Positions 36,507-45,148 of a stretch of DNA of 64,000 nt are shown one piece after another. Made by a program: the position numbers and the translations under genes. Position 1 is the stretch's first letter. Each line of letters starts with the position of its first letter. The notes under the pieces are model-generated. The model did no database searches. It was not told the DNA's origin and saw nothing but the letters and a program-made list of their open reading frames with translations. The DNA is from Gottschalkiaceae bacterium SANA (GTDB lineage: Bacteria; Bacillota; Clostridia; Tissierellales; GPF-1): the NCBI GenBank assembly GCA_036323355.1, contig AP028876.1, forward strand, positions 3,162,001 to 3,226,000, written 5' to 3'.

Positions 36507-37388
36507 TTAGGCTTTATCTTGAATGTCTTTGCCCATCAGACCCGTTGGTCGAACAAGCAAGATCGCGATCAGTAAAATAAATGTAATTAAATCTCGTAAA
36601 CCAGAATGAATATAAGCAGAAACCAAAGTCTCCAAAACCCCAATGCCCATGGCGCCAATGATGGCTCCTTGAACGGATCCCAATCCTCCGAATACCGAAG
36701 CGATAAAGGCTTTTAAGGCGACGTTGCCCAACTGCGGATAAACCGTATATTTCATTCCATACAATATTCCCGAAATACCAGCTAATGAACCGGCTAAAAA
36801 GAATACCAACATAATGTACTTATCAACGTTGATGCCCAAAAGTGATGCCGTTCCCATATTAGAAGAAGCAGCCTTGACCGCCAAACCAAATTTCGTTTTG
36901 GTAATCAAATACTCGAGACCAATGATGACAATAATAGCAATCGCAAGAGACACCAAGTCTAAAAGCCCGACTGACAAGCTTCCGATCTTGACTGCCCCAA
37001 CAGGCAATACCTGCGGGAACATCTTGAATTTTGGTCCAAATACAACGATCGCCATGTTTTGGAAGGTTGTAGAAAGACCCATAGCTGCAATCATGAGAAA
37101 CATCGTAGGTGAATTATTATCACGAATGCGTTTATATGCAATTTTTTCATTAAATACACTGATTAAGCCAGCGCCGACAATTGCCAGAATTACGGCAAAA
37201 ATAAAGGGCATCTGCAAGGATGTCACGGATAGGATGGCGATATAAGCTCCTAACATCGCTACCTCTCCATGGGCCCAGTTAGAAAAACCCAAAAGGCTGT
37301 AAATTAGCGCGTAGCCTGTGGCTAATAACGCATAGATCCCACCAACGGAGATCCCATTGATTAATTGTTGTAATAACAAGGTTCTCAC
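36507..37388 (-). CDS. livH: LIV-type ABC transporter permease LivH
   Basis: A 293-residue permease with about eight membrane segments, starting QQLINGISVGGIYALLA, the LivH hallmark, with GFSNWAHGEVAMLGAY following. The start is uncertain: GTG at 37388 overlaps the best ribosome binding site, while TTG at 37379 sits behind GAGGTGAG and matches the usual family N-terminus. Confidence 0.9.
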   Translation of the reverse strand: MRTLLLQQLINGISVGGIYALLATGYALIYSLLGFSNWAHGEVAMLGAYIAILSVTSLQMPFIFAVILAIVGAGLISVFNEKIAYKRIRDNNSPTMFLMIAAMGLSTTFQNMAIVVFGPKFKMFPQVLPVGAVKIGSLSVGLLDLVSLAIAIIVIIGLEYLITKTKFGLAVKAASSNMGTASLLGINVDKYIMLVFFLAGSLAGISGILYGMKYTVYPQLGNVALKAFIASVFGGLGSVQGAIIGAMGIGVLETLVSAYIHSGLRDLITFILLIAILLVRPTGLMGKDIQDKA

Positions 37389-37544
37389 CTCAATTGCTTA
37401 GATTTTTTGTTTCTTGTGTGAATTTTTTGTCTATCTTTAGAAAAACGCTTGATTTTTCATTTGGCTGTGTTACAGTAGATTTGATGATTTTCATTGATCA
37501 AGGGGGGGAGTAGGCGAACCATTTGGCCGCCTCCTCTTGATATG

Positions 37545-37575
37545 AGCGCCCGCTCTAACGGGCGCTTTATTTTTT
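37545..37575. terminator. Hairpin between substrate-binding protein and permease genes
   Basis: AGCGCCCG / CGGGCGCT with a six-base loop. The T run is on the plus-strand side, so in the direction of the operon it is not a standard terminator. It more likely stabilises the 3' end of the binding-protein message. Confidence 0.55.
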
Positions 37576-37580
37576 TCTGC

Positions 37581-38765
37581 TTATGGTCTAAAGTCGCCTA
37601 CAAATGTCTGTGTGTTATCTTTGATTTCATATACACTTACAGATTTGTCTGGGTTATGTGTCGCTGGATCAACAGTTAATTCACCCAAAAGACCGGCAAA
37701 TCCTGTTGTGTTTTCCAACTCGTCTCGCAATTTAGCGATATCAACTTCACCCGCACGCTCAATCGCGTCTTTAATCCAGTACAAGCCGTCATGTCCGAAT
37801 AATGCTTCTGTTTCAGGAACAAGTCCGTCATACATTTCAACATATGCGTCATAGTAAGGCTTTGTTACAGGGTTTGCAAATGATGGTTGAGATGTGTAAT
37901 AACATCCTTCTAGTGCTGGACCAGCCATTGTGATCAACTCTTTTGAGTCCCAGCCGTCAGCGCCCAAGAAGATTGCATCGATTCCCAATTCACGTGCTTG
38001 ATTTGCAATCAATGCTACGTCTTTATAAATCCAAGGAACCAAGATAACATCTGGATTTAAAGGAGCAATTTTTGACAATTGTGCACGGAAATCATTTTGA
38101 CCTGATTGCGCTTCTACAATTGTTAATACTTCGCCGCCTTTAGCTTCAAATCCTTCAACAAAGAATTCAGTAACGCCTGCAGAGTAGTCAGAGTTCAAGT
38201 CCATGATTACTGCTGCATTTTTCGCTTGAAGTTCATCCATAGCGAATGCTGCCAAAACTTTGCCTTGGAACGGATCAATAAATCCAATTCGGAAAGAATA
38301 TGGATGAAGATTTCCGTTTTCATCAACTGTTACCAATGGGTTTGATGCTGCAGTTGCGATCGCAGGAACTTCCATTTGATCGGCTACGGCTGCCATTGGA
38401 ATATTACAGCTTGAGAAGTTAGTTCCAACTACTGCGATTGCGCCGTCAGAAACGAGTTTCTTATATGCGTTTACCGAGTCAATTGGATCACCTTTGCCGT
38501 CAAGACCAATAATTTCAACTGGGCGTCCTAGGATGCCGCCTGCATCATTGATTTCTTTGGCTGTCAATTCCATACCATTCAATCCTGCTTGACCCCAAAC
38601 TGCGGTTTCACCGGACAATGCTCCAACATAACCAATGACAATTGGCTCAACTGCTGGCTCTCCACCAGCTTCTGCTGCTGCTGGCTCACTAGCACAACCT
38701 GCTAGCATGGATACTGCGAGAAGTACAACGAGTAGTAAACTGAGTCGTTTTGAGAATGATTTCAT
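37581..38765 (-). CDS. livK: LIV-type ABC transporter substrate-binding lipoprotein
   Basis: A 394-residue periplasmic-binding-fold lipoprotein. The signal peptide ends in the lipobox LAGC (Cys about 22), then an Ala/Glu-rich linker and the Peripla_BP_6 domain with IVIGYVGALSGETAVWGQAG and EIIGLDGKGDP. It captures the transport substrate outside the membrane; LIV-family proteins bind amino acids, amides and some aromatic or purine compounds. I chose ATG 38765 (GGGGG upstream, best signal peptide); ATG 38795 also has a fair site. Confidence 0.9.
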   Translation of the reverse strand: MKSFSKRLSLLLVVLLAVSMLAGCASEPAAAEAGGEPAVEPIVIGYVGALSGETAVWGQAGLNGMELTAKEINDAGGILGRPVEIIGLDGKGDPIDSVNAYKKLVSDGAIAVVGTNFSSCNIPMAAVADQMEVPAIATAASNPLVTVDENGNLHPYSFRIGFIDPFQGKVLAAFAMDELQAKNAAVIMDLNSDYSAGVTEFFVEGFEAKGGEVLTIVEAQSGQNDFRAQLSKIAPLNPDVILVPWIYKDVALIANQARELGIDAIFLGADGWDSKELITMAGPALEGCYYTSQPSFANPVTKPYYDAYVEMYDGLVPETEALFGHDGLYWIKDAIERAGEVDIAKLRDELENTTGFAGLLGELTVDPATHNPDKSVSVYEIKDNTQTFVGDFRP

Positions 38766-38894
38766 TCTGTTTGTGTCCCCCTTCATTTCCCTCATTATTG
38801 GTTCCCCCCAATCACAATTCTACTTTACTGCTACTTTGACTGTTATCTGCTTCGCATCTACCAGTCCTATCAAACGTTTTCCCTTTATACAAAC

Positions 38895-38916
38895 CCTTGC
38901 AATCATTATGCAAAGG
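38895..38916. promoter_or_regulatory. Candidate SorC1 operator upstream of the LIV operon
   Basis: CCTTGCA-N7-TGCAAAGG, near-palindromic, overlapping the SorC1 stop codon, about 130 bp upstream of the binding-protein gene. A possible promoter (TTGCAT, 18 bp, TATAAA) begins inside it on the minus strand. Similar TTTGCA/TGCAAA pairs occur before SorC1 itself. Confidence 0.42.
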
Positions 38917-39835
38917 AAAGCACCTCTCTAGCTGTTTCCAAATCTGTTACCAGAATATCCGGTATCCCCGTATGAAGAGCTCCTGCAATGGCTTTCGCCT
39001 TTTCTACTCCACCGGCTACACAAATTACTGTCTTCATGTTACTCATACTCGGCAGATCCACACCCATCAATACATCATCCAAATCGGATGAAAAGGCCTG
39101 ACCACCTTTATCGAAAAACCGCATACACATATCTCCTACGGCTCCTTTTTCCTGTAAGTACTTAAACCACTGCTCACTTAAATGGTGTTCTTTAAATAGT
39201 ACCGATTCCCTCGACATAGATCCAATCCCAATCAAGGAGATCGTTACTTCATTCCAAAGCTTCATAACATGGGTGATGGATTCGTCTTCCATTAAACCCG
39301 CTTTCACCATCGGATTGGCTACCACCGCTGGACAATACAAGATGCTCGGATCTGAATTGTAGATTTGTCCCAACCGTTTCGCCAATTCTACCGCTTGGAT
39401 ATTCTGTCCGCCGCCATTTAGTCCGCCAACGAGTTGAACAATCTCCACACCCTCTTTTTGCCCGGATGGCAATTGATTGACAACATGTAGTAAACTACTT
39501 CCCCACGAAATCCCAATTACATCTTTCGGCGTCGCAATCCGCTGTAATGCGTCGGCTCCAGCTTGACCCATCGCGCGCAAACGATTTTCAACCGAAGACC
39601 GAACGATAATGGCCTCCCTCAACTTAAACTTTTTCTCCATTTCGGATTCAAGCCGTTGATTAGTATCCACGGGATACTTGATGTTAACCTGCACCATGCC
39701 CATTCGTTTCGCTTCTGCCAACATTCGGCTGACCTTTGCTGAAGACAACGATAGATTTCTAGCAATTTCAGTTTGTGTCATTTCATCAATATAGTAATTG
39801 TGTGCAATTTTCGCCAACAGACGCTCATGTGTCAT
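38906..39835 (-). CDS. SorC/DeoR-type sugar-binding transcriptional regulator (SorC1)
   Basis: A 309-residue SorC-family regulator: N-terminal HTH (about 15-45; MTQTEIARNLSLSSAKVSRML) and a C-terminal sugar-phosphate-binding domain with QLVGGLNGGGQN and AGGVEKAKAI. These proteins usually bind a phosphorylated sugar and control the nearby catabolic operon. It begins the 16-kb co-directional run. By comparison with SorC2 (MYERLLAK) I start it at MTHERLLAK, 39835, rather than 39856. Confidence 0.87.
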   Translation of the reverse strand: MTHERLLAKIAHNYYIDEMTQTEIARNLSLSSAKVSRMLAEAKRMGMVQVNIKYPVDTNQRLESEMEKKFKLREAIIVRSSVENRLRAMGQAGADALQRIATPKDVIGISWGSSLLHVVNQLPSGQKEGVEIVQLVGGLNGGGQNIQAVELAKRLGQIYNSDPSILYCPAVVANPMVKAGLMEDESITHVMKLWNEVTISLIGIGSMSRESVLFKEHHLSEQWFKYLQEKGAVGDMCMRFFDKGGQAFSSDLDDVLMGVDLPSMSNMKTVICVAGGVEKAKAIAGALHTGIPDILVTDLETAREVLSFA

Positions 39836-39849
39836 GTCTTCCACCAACC

Positions 39850-39873
39850 TTTGCAAGAAATTACTTGTGCAAA
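39850..39873. promoter_or_regulatory. Candidate SorC1 autoregulatory site
   Basis: TTTGCAAG-N6-CTTGTGCAAA, imperfect palindrome 15 bp upstream of the chosen SorC1 start; a further TGCAAG/ATGCAAAGG pair lies at 39901-39927. Confidence 0.4.
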
Positions 39874-40302
39874 ATCTTTCACTACTGAAAAATCTTACAA
39901 TGCAAGTATATCAAGTCATGCAAAGGATTTCCAGTATTTTTGATTAATTAAACTTTTAACAACCTTCGAATTCCTCCTAAGTGTTCATTCTCTGGGATTC
40001 TATGCCTCAAAAAAACTCCAACTTTTTTTGAAGTAGTAAAATATTTTTGAAATTTCTTTCATTTATTTATAATGATTACAAATCGTAGTTTTCGTCAATC
40101 CTCTCTTTTTCATCATTGATCCTTTATACAAACCATATTTTCCCCCACTACAAAAGCCATTTAATTGACGCTTTAACATTCAAAGATAAATTCATCACTG
40201 AAAAAATTGTCAGCAACCTTTCTATTCAAGGGCATAGCAAACTTACGGTATAACATGTGTCTATTAAGTACGCCCAAAGGCTGAACTTATACAACAAAAA
40301 AA

Positions 40303-40336
40303 GCCACCGACAAACAATTTCTCACCTGTCAGTGAC
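40303..40336 (-). terminator. Terminator of the SorC2-dehydrogenase-C_GCAxxG operon
   Basis: GCCACCGACA / TGTCAGTGAC stem (with G-U pairs) followed on the minus strand by seven T. Confidence 0.8.
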
Positions 40337-40420
40337 TTCTACCCTAGCTATTCAAACTTCATTAGCAAATCAAATTGATATAAGAAATCCACCTAATTTT
40401 TCATACCGTAAAACCCTTAC

Positions 40421-41308
40421 TTATTTTACAAACCCTTCTTCATATAGTATTTCTAAAACCCAAGACGCCGCTGTACCAACAACTGCAGGGCACTTGTCTC
40501 GACTATGCGCGCCCGCTTCCTCAAAAATCGGCTTATCCGCATCAACACGCAGACAAAACGGCCTGCCTAATATTTCTTTATGTATTTCGCTGCAAATTAC
40601 AGTCCCATAGGTTTGAATAAAACGGTCGTGCAATCTTTTTGTCAGTGCATAGCATCGATCTTTTTCCACACGATCTCCATCAAAACTTTCAATCCTCCGT
40701 CCCGCAAAAAGTCCAAGTGAAAGTATCCCTCCAGAATAGCCACCGCATGCTCCATCACAATATAGTGCCATTCCTGCAGCCAAACCGTTTGCTGCACGGA
40801 AAAGAACAGGTTCTTCCCGATCCAACACGCGCAACACAGCTGCAATTGTGCACTGTGCACACCCCTTGTAATCCTGCTCATATTGATATCCCAGCTCATA
40901 TCCCTTTCGCATCAATCCTACTTTATCCTCCGCTTCTGCCCAAGAAGGATCGTTGCTCAGCCGAATCATCATTGCAACCAATTCCGGTTGCCGTTCCCAA
41001 GATGTATACGCAATTATATTTTTTTTAATATCCTTTCCTTCAAACACCCCAGAATCAACCGTCTTAATCCATTGAGTTGCCAATCCAACACTATAAAAAG
41101 GCCATTTCCCCATCAACCTAATCTCAAAAATCAAATTCAAAAGTGCTGAAAAATCTTCAGGCCAGATTCCCATTCCAACCAAGAAATTACTGTCTTTCCA
41201 TTCTTCCGTTAATCCTATTGCATAGTTCGAAGTAGACACTACATCTCCATTCTTTTCGATCCACTTTACTGCTTTTGCCACAGCCTTCAGCACATTCGAC
41301 TCCCTCAT
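40421..41308 (-). CDS. C_GCAxxG_C_C family putative redox protein, copy 2
   Basis: A 295-residue paralogue of the protein at 26788 with the same two-part layout: an unrecognised N-terminal 140 residues and a C-terminal C_GCAxxG_C_C domain (GCAQCTIAAVL, DGACGGYSGG, VICSEIHKE, DKCPAVVG). It has one extra cysteine (ALYCDGAC). Here it ends the SorC2-dehydrogenase operon and has no POR genes after it. I chose ATG 41308 behind AAGGAG; the longer open frame from 41425 covers the hairpin. Confidence 0.8.
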   Translation of the reverse strand: MRESNVLKAVAKAVKWIEKNGDVVSTSNYAIGLTEEWKDSNFLVGMGIWPEDFSALLNLIFEIRLMGKWPFYSVGLATQWIKTVDSGVFEGKDIKKNIIAYTSWERQPELVAMMIRLSNDPSWAEAEDKVGLMRKGYELGYQYEQDYKGCAQCTIAAVLRVLDREEPVLFRAANGLAAGMALYCDGACGGYSGGILSLGLFAGRRIESFDGDRVEKDRCYALTKRLHDRFIQTYGTVICSEIHKEILGRPFCLRVDADKPIFEEAGAHSRDKCPAVVGTAASWVLEILYEEGFVK

Positions 41309-41320
41309 CTTCTTCTCCTT

Positions 41321-41348
41321 AAAAAATCCCCCAAATTGGAGGATTTTT
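41321..41348 (-). terminator. Terminator/attenuator between dehydrogenase and C_GCAxxG genes, copy 2
   Basis: AAATCCTCC / GGGGGATTT (minus strand, one G-U pair) with a T run, 13 bp before the next start codon. The same arrangement as at 27693. Confidence 0.7.
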
Positions 41349-41351
41349 AAT

Positions 41352-42386
41352 CTACTTTGTTGGATCCAATAGGACCTTAATACCAACCTTGTTCTCAACG
41401 ATCTGAAATGCCTTTTCCCATTCACTCATCGGCACTACATGCGTAACAATTAAATCCGTATTTAATTTTCCACTTTGAAGCATCTTCAAAGTCGTTTCCC
41501 ACGCAGTCGGTACTTGTCCATGAGATCCGAACACATCTAATTCCTTCTTCTTGATATTATGAAAATCCGTTTCAATCGGCGTTGTGAATACACCCATCGG
41601 TACAAACCGGCCACGTCTTCGAACCACTCTCATTGCCATGTCAACCGCATGAACATTTCCAGTTGCTTCAACAACTACATCTGCTCCGAATCCTTCCGTC
41701 ATTTCTTTCACGATTGCTTCAAGATCCTCATTTTGAATATCTACCACTCGATCAATACCCATTTTCAATGCTGCGTCCATTCTCAATTTATCCGAAGTCA
41801 ATCCAGCCAGCACGACAGTGCCGCCCTGTGCTTTTGCCACTTGCGCTACACCCAAACCAATCGTACCCGGACCCATGACAACGACTACCTCGTTAACATA
41901 TACTGGACAACGTTCCGCCAATGCATGCACACCACAAGCCAAGGGCTCAACACACGCAGCTTGTTCAAATGTCAATTCTTCTGGAATCGCCATAACACTT
42001 TTCCCCCATGCGACTACATACTCGGCAAATCCGCCATTTTGAGCAGAACCCAATCCTTTTCGCTCGGCACAATGATTATATAAGCCTTTCTTGCAAAATT
42101 GACAATTCCCACATACATGATAGGTTGTCTGCGTAATAACACGTTGCCCAACCTCAAATCCCTCTACATCTTGACCAACTTCATCGATAATACCAGCAAT
42201 TTCATGACCCAAAACAACAGGGGGCTTTAATGCGAATCCACCTTGGTTAATATATACAACATCCGTCTGACATATACCGGCACGTGTCACCTTGATTCGA
42301 ATCTGATCTTTCTCTATTTTCGGAATTTCTATCTCTCTAAGGAAAAAATTTCCTTTTTCTAAACTTTCTTTTACTAATGCTTTCAT
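41352..42386 (-). CDS. Zinc-dependent medium-chain dehydrogenase, copy 2
   Basis: A 344-residue MDR dehydrogenase, about three-quarters identical to that at 27721. Catalytic zinc GICQTD and GHEIAG, structural zinc CGNCQFCKKGLYNHC, nucleotide loop VMGPGTIGLGVAQ. In this cluster a galactitol-type PTS operon lies upstream, so a polyol-phosphate such as galactitol 1-phosphate is a candidate substrate; the high similarity to copy 1 argues that both act on similar compounds. ATG 42386. Confidence 0.87.
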   Translation of the reverse strand: MKALVKESLEKGNFFLREIEIPKIEKDQIRIKVTRAGICQTDVVYINQGGFALKPPVVLGHEIAGIIDEVGQDVEGFEVGQRVITQTTYHVCGNCQFCKKGLYNHCAERKGLGSAQNGGFAEYVVAWGKSVMAIPEELTFEQAACVEPLACGVHALAERCPVYVNEVVVVMGPGTIGLGVAQVAKAQGGTVVLAGLTSDKLRMDAALKMGIDRVVDIQNEDLEAIVKEMTEGFGADVVVEATGNVHAVDMAMRVVRRRGRFVPMGVFTTPIETDFHNIKKKELDVFGSHGQVPTAWETTLKMLQSGKLNTDLIVTHVVPMSEWEKAFQIVENKVGIKVLLDPTK

Positions 42387-42411
42387 ACTATACTCCTTAT
42401 GCAAATCCACT

Positions 42412-43353
42412 TTATATTTGTCCATTCTTCACTAATCTGAGTATTTCATTGGCTGTTTCGTAATCAGAAATTAAAATATCGGGAATACCGCTTCTTAAGG
42501 CACCAACAATCGCCTTCACCTTCTCTAATCCACCTGCAGCACATACAACCGTGTTTACATTTTTAAGTTGTGAGAACTCAATCCCCATTAAAACATCATC
42601 CAATTTATCCGCACAAGGTTCCCCACTCTCGTCAAAGAATCTCATACAAATGTCTCCAACAGCATCCCTACCGCTTAAATAATCACACCACTCTGTATTC
42701 AAGTGATAATCTCGAAATAAGGGTGACTCCATCGATACACTTCCAATCCCCACTATAGCAATCGAAATTTGATTCCATAAATCCATCACCTGCTTAATCG
42801 AAGTATCTTCGATTAAGCCTTTTTTTACCGACTTATTGACAACGACAGCTGGGCAGTAGAGAATATTAGGTTCCGTGTTATATATTTGACTCAATCTCTT
42901 TGCCAACTCAATTGCCCGTATGTTTTGACCACCGCCACTCAACGAGCCTAGCATTTGAACAACTTTAATATCTTTCTTTTGCAACGTTGGTAATTGATTA
43001 ACAACATGATAAACCGTATTTCCCCAGGAAATTCCAATTACATCCTTTGAAGTGGAAACCCGTTGAAGATAATTCGCTCCAGCTTGTCCGATCAACTCCA
43101 TTCGGTTTCCCGGGGATGTTTTAACAATAATAACTTCTCTTAACCCAAAAATTTTTTCAAACTCATCTTCAAGAAACTGATCCGTATCAAGAGGATATTT
43201 AATACTCACTTGTACCATGCCTAGTCTTTTGGCTTCAACTAACATGCGACTTACTTTTGCATAGGATAAGGAAAGGACTGCCGCAATATCCCGCTGTGAC
43301 ATCTCTTTAATATAGTAATAGTGGGCAACTTTCGCTAATAATCGTTCATACAT
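42412..43353 (-). CDS. SorC/DeoR-type sugar-binding transcriptional regulator (SorC2)
   Basis: A 313-residue SorC-family regulator similar to SorC1 throughout: HTH with MSQRDIAAVLSLSYAKVSRML (about 16-36) and effector domain with QMLGSLSGGGQNIRA and CAAGGLEKVKAIVG. First gene of the dehydrogenase/C_GCAxxG operon. A 32-bp palindromic operator just upstream matches one before the PTS operon, so it likely controls both. ATG preceded by GAGGTTGG. Confidence 0.87.
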   Translation of the reverse strand: MYERLLAKVAHYYYIKEMSQRDIAAVLSLSYAKVSRMLVEAKRLGMVQVSIKYPLDTDQFLEDEFEKIFGLREVIIVKTSPGNRMELIGQAGANYLQRVSTSKDVIGISWGNTVYHVVNQLPTLQKKDIKVVQMLGSLSGGGQNIRAIELAKRLSQIYNTEPNILYCPAVVVNKSVKKGLIEDTSIKQVMDLWNQISIAIVGIGSVSMESPLFRDYHLNTEWCDYLSGRDAVGDICMRFFDESGEPCADKLDDVLMGIEFSQLKNVNTVVCAAGGLEKVKAIVGALRSGIPDILISDYETANEILRLVKNGQI

Positions 43354-43378
43354 TTAGGAACCAACCTCATTTCATATT

Positions 43379-43410
43379 TGGAATAAATTTCACAAACGAA
43401 ATTTATTCCA
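43379..43410. promoter_or_regulatory. SorC2 operator, autoregulatory copy
   Basis: Perfect inverted repeat TGGAATAAATTTC-N6-GAAATTTATTCCA, 25 bp upstream of the SorC2 start, downstream of a TATACT -10-like element. It aligns without gaps to the 32-bp element at 45645 with about 23 of 32 identical bases. Confidence 0.72.
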
Positions 43411-43535
43411 AAATCAGTATATCAGGATTTTTGAAATATATCCAGAACGCTAATCGCAATCATTTCCATTCTATATTTTATTCCTTCCCTTATCTGAGCA
43501 ACTTTTCCATTCAGCTACCAACTATCGCTGCTTTC

Positions 43536-44786
43536 TTAACTAAAAATTCCAAAGAACTTTGTCACTACCCATCCAATCAATTCAATTCCCATGCTCATTG
43601 AAGAGGCTGATTGAACACCTGGTTCTACCAAACCGCTAGCTTTGCCTATTTCAGTTACAAGCGGTGCCATATCCGTAGCGATTAGCAAAATTGCAATAAT
43701 CATAATTGTAGAAATCAAGATTGCCCGGAATGAATTCCGTTTTGCCGCCAGTACAGCAGCCGTAATAAAGTACGGTAACGCCGGCAGATCCATAAATGGT
43801 AGAAGTCGATTGCCCGGAAGAACCATTGCAATCAACAAGGTTACCGGTGTTAAGATCAACGCAGTTGTAATAACCTCCGAGTCACCAAGCATAATTGCAA
43901 AGTCCATTCCAATATTAACCTGTCTTCCTGGGAACCGTGCATTCATGAACTCTTGCGCACCGTTTGCAATTGGCGTTAAGCCTTCCATAAGAATTTTAAC
44001 CATTCTTGGCAAAATCAACATGATACCAGCCATGTTCACACCAGTTACAATTGCTTTATCCCAGCCATATCCTGACAAGAATCCCAAACCAGTTCCAAGA
44101 ATAAGTCCCAGAATCATCGGTTCAGCAAAAAAAGAATACTTCGAATTTGTGTTCTTTAAGTTGAAATTAATTTTATTCAATCCTGGAATCTTATCAATTA
44201 ATTTATCGATTAATGAACATAAGTAATACATAACCGGAAAACTGGCAGTTGTAATCGTAACACCTGAGTATCCCAAAAATTTTTCTAATTGCTTCGCAGG
44301 CCTGTCTGCCAAAAACAAAACAACACCCCCGTAAATTGCACCAGCAATACATCCCAGAATCATGCTTCCCGTCATGATTTTAACAATCGATGCACATAAA
44401 ATAAAGTGCCAAAAATTCCATAAATCTACGTTCAATGTGTTGGTTAAATTCAAGAATAGCATCAATACATTGACACCGATCAAAATAGCGAACATCGCTG
44501 CAACCAGAGTGCCATCACTAAATGCAATCCCCGCCGCAACCGGCCATCCGAGATCCACAGTGTTCAATGCCAGGTTCCACTTGGTTGACAATGCTTCTAC
44601 CAAACCACCCAGATTAGTCCACATCAATCCTGCGACAAGCCCGATTCCAATAAAGCCAATCCCGACAGATAAACCTGCTCGAAGTGATTTTTTCAATGGA
44701 ACTCGTAGCATCAAACCGAGTAATGTAATAATAACCGGCATCATAACCGAAGCACCTAAATCTAAAATTGTTTGAATAAATACCAT
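43536..44786 (-). CDS. PTS transporter EIIC, galactitol type
   Basis: A 416-residue integral membrane protein of the galactitol-type PTS EIIC family with about ten to twelve membrane segments (for example VMMPVIITLLGLMLRVPLK at the start and SMSMGIELIGWVVTKFFGI at the end). It imports and phosphorylates a polyol or sugar together with the EIIA and EIIB genes before it. ATG 44786 is preceded by GAGGTGGGG; the GTG at 44795 is less likely. Confidence 0.87.
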   Translation of the reverse strand: MVFIQTILDLGASVMMPVIITLLGLMLRVPLKKSLRAGLSVGIGFIGIGLVAGLMWTNLGGLVEALSTKWNLALNTVDLGWPVAAGIAFSDGTLVAAMFAILIGVNVLMLFLNLTNTLNVDLWNFWHFILCASIVKIMTGSMILGCIAGAIYGGVVLFLADRPAKQLEKFLGYSGVTITTASFPVMYYLCSLIDKLIDKIPGLNKINFNLKNTNSKYSFFAEPMILGLILGTGLGFLSGYGWDKAIVTGVNMAGIMLILPRMVKILMEGLTPIANGAQEFMNARFPGRQVNIGMDFAIMLGDSEVITTALILTPVTLLIAMVLPGNRLLPFMDLPALPYFITAAVLAAKRNSFRAILISTIMIIAILLIATDMAPLVTEIGKASGLVEPGVQSASSMSMGIELIGWVVTKFFGIFS

Positions 44787-44801
44787 ATTCCCCACCTCTC
44801 T

Positions 44802-45107
44802 TTACTTGTCTTTTCCCGTTAAACACGCATACATTTTATCCAGAAGGTCTTCTTTATTTTGATTCAAAAGAATTGGAATTCCACTAAAACCAGGAATTCC
44901 GTTCAAATTCACACTTTCTAAAGACGTTGTTGCAACTACAAGATCCGGAGCAAAACTCTGAATCTTACTATTCGCCTCATTGACATTACACTCACATATA
45001 TTCAAATTTTCAATTCCCCGTTCTCTTAAACCCTCTTTAATTCGCTCTGCAACTAAAGTGGAAGTCGCTATTCCACTACCGCAAACTGACAGTACTTTGT
45101 ATTCCAT
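44802..45107 (-). CDS. PTS EIIB, galactitol type
   Basis: A 101-residue EIIB with the phosphocysteine in VCGSGIATST (Cys about 9), the galactitol/lactose-type P-loop. It hands phosphate from EIIA to the sugar on EIIC. ATG 45107 behind AGGAGGTG; the upstream extension to 45134 includes that site. Confidence 0.88.
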   Translation of the reverse strand: MEYKVLSVCGSGIATSTLVAERIKEGLRERGIENLNICECNVNEANSKIQSFAPDLVVATTSLESVNLNGIPGFSGIPILLNQNKEDLLDKMYACLTGKDK

Positions 45108-45148
45108 AAGCTCACCTCCTTCCCAAACCTTCATTAATTAACTTTCTT

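Larger units (their letters stand above)
39836..40420. other. Intergenic region upstream of SorC1
   Basis: Contains TTTGCA/TGCAAA repeats next to SorC1 and the terminator of the C_GCAxxG gene at 40421. The stretch 39950-40290 is AT-rich with homopolymer runs; I recognise no gene or structured RNA in it. Confidence 0.5.

Noticed and set aside
39950-40290. Possible riboswitch or small RNA in the gap before SorC1
   Set aside because: Only AT-rich sequence with homopolymer runs; no conserved core or terminator that would fit a known riboswitch.
40257-40610. Plus-strand frame of 117 codons
   Set aside because: It spans a terminator hairpin and continues as antisense of the C_GCAxxG gene; no start signal.
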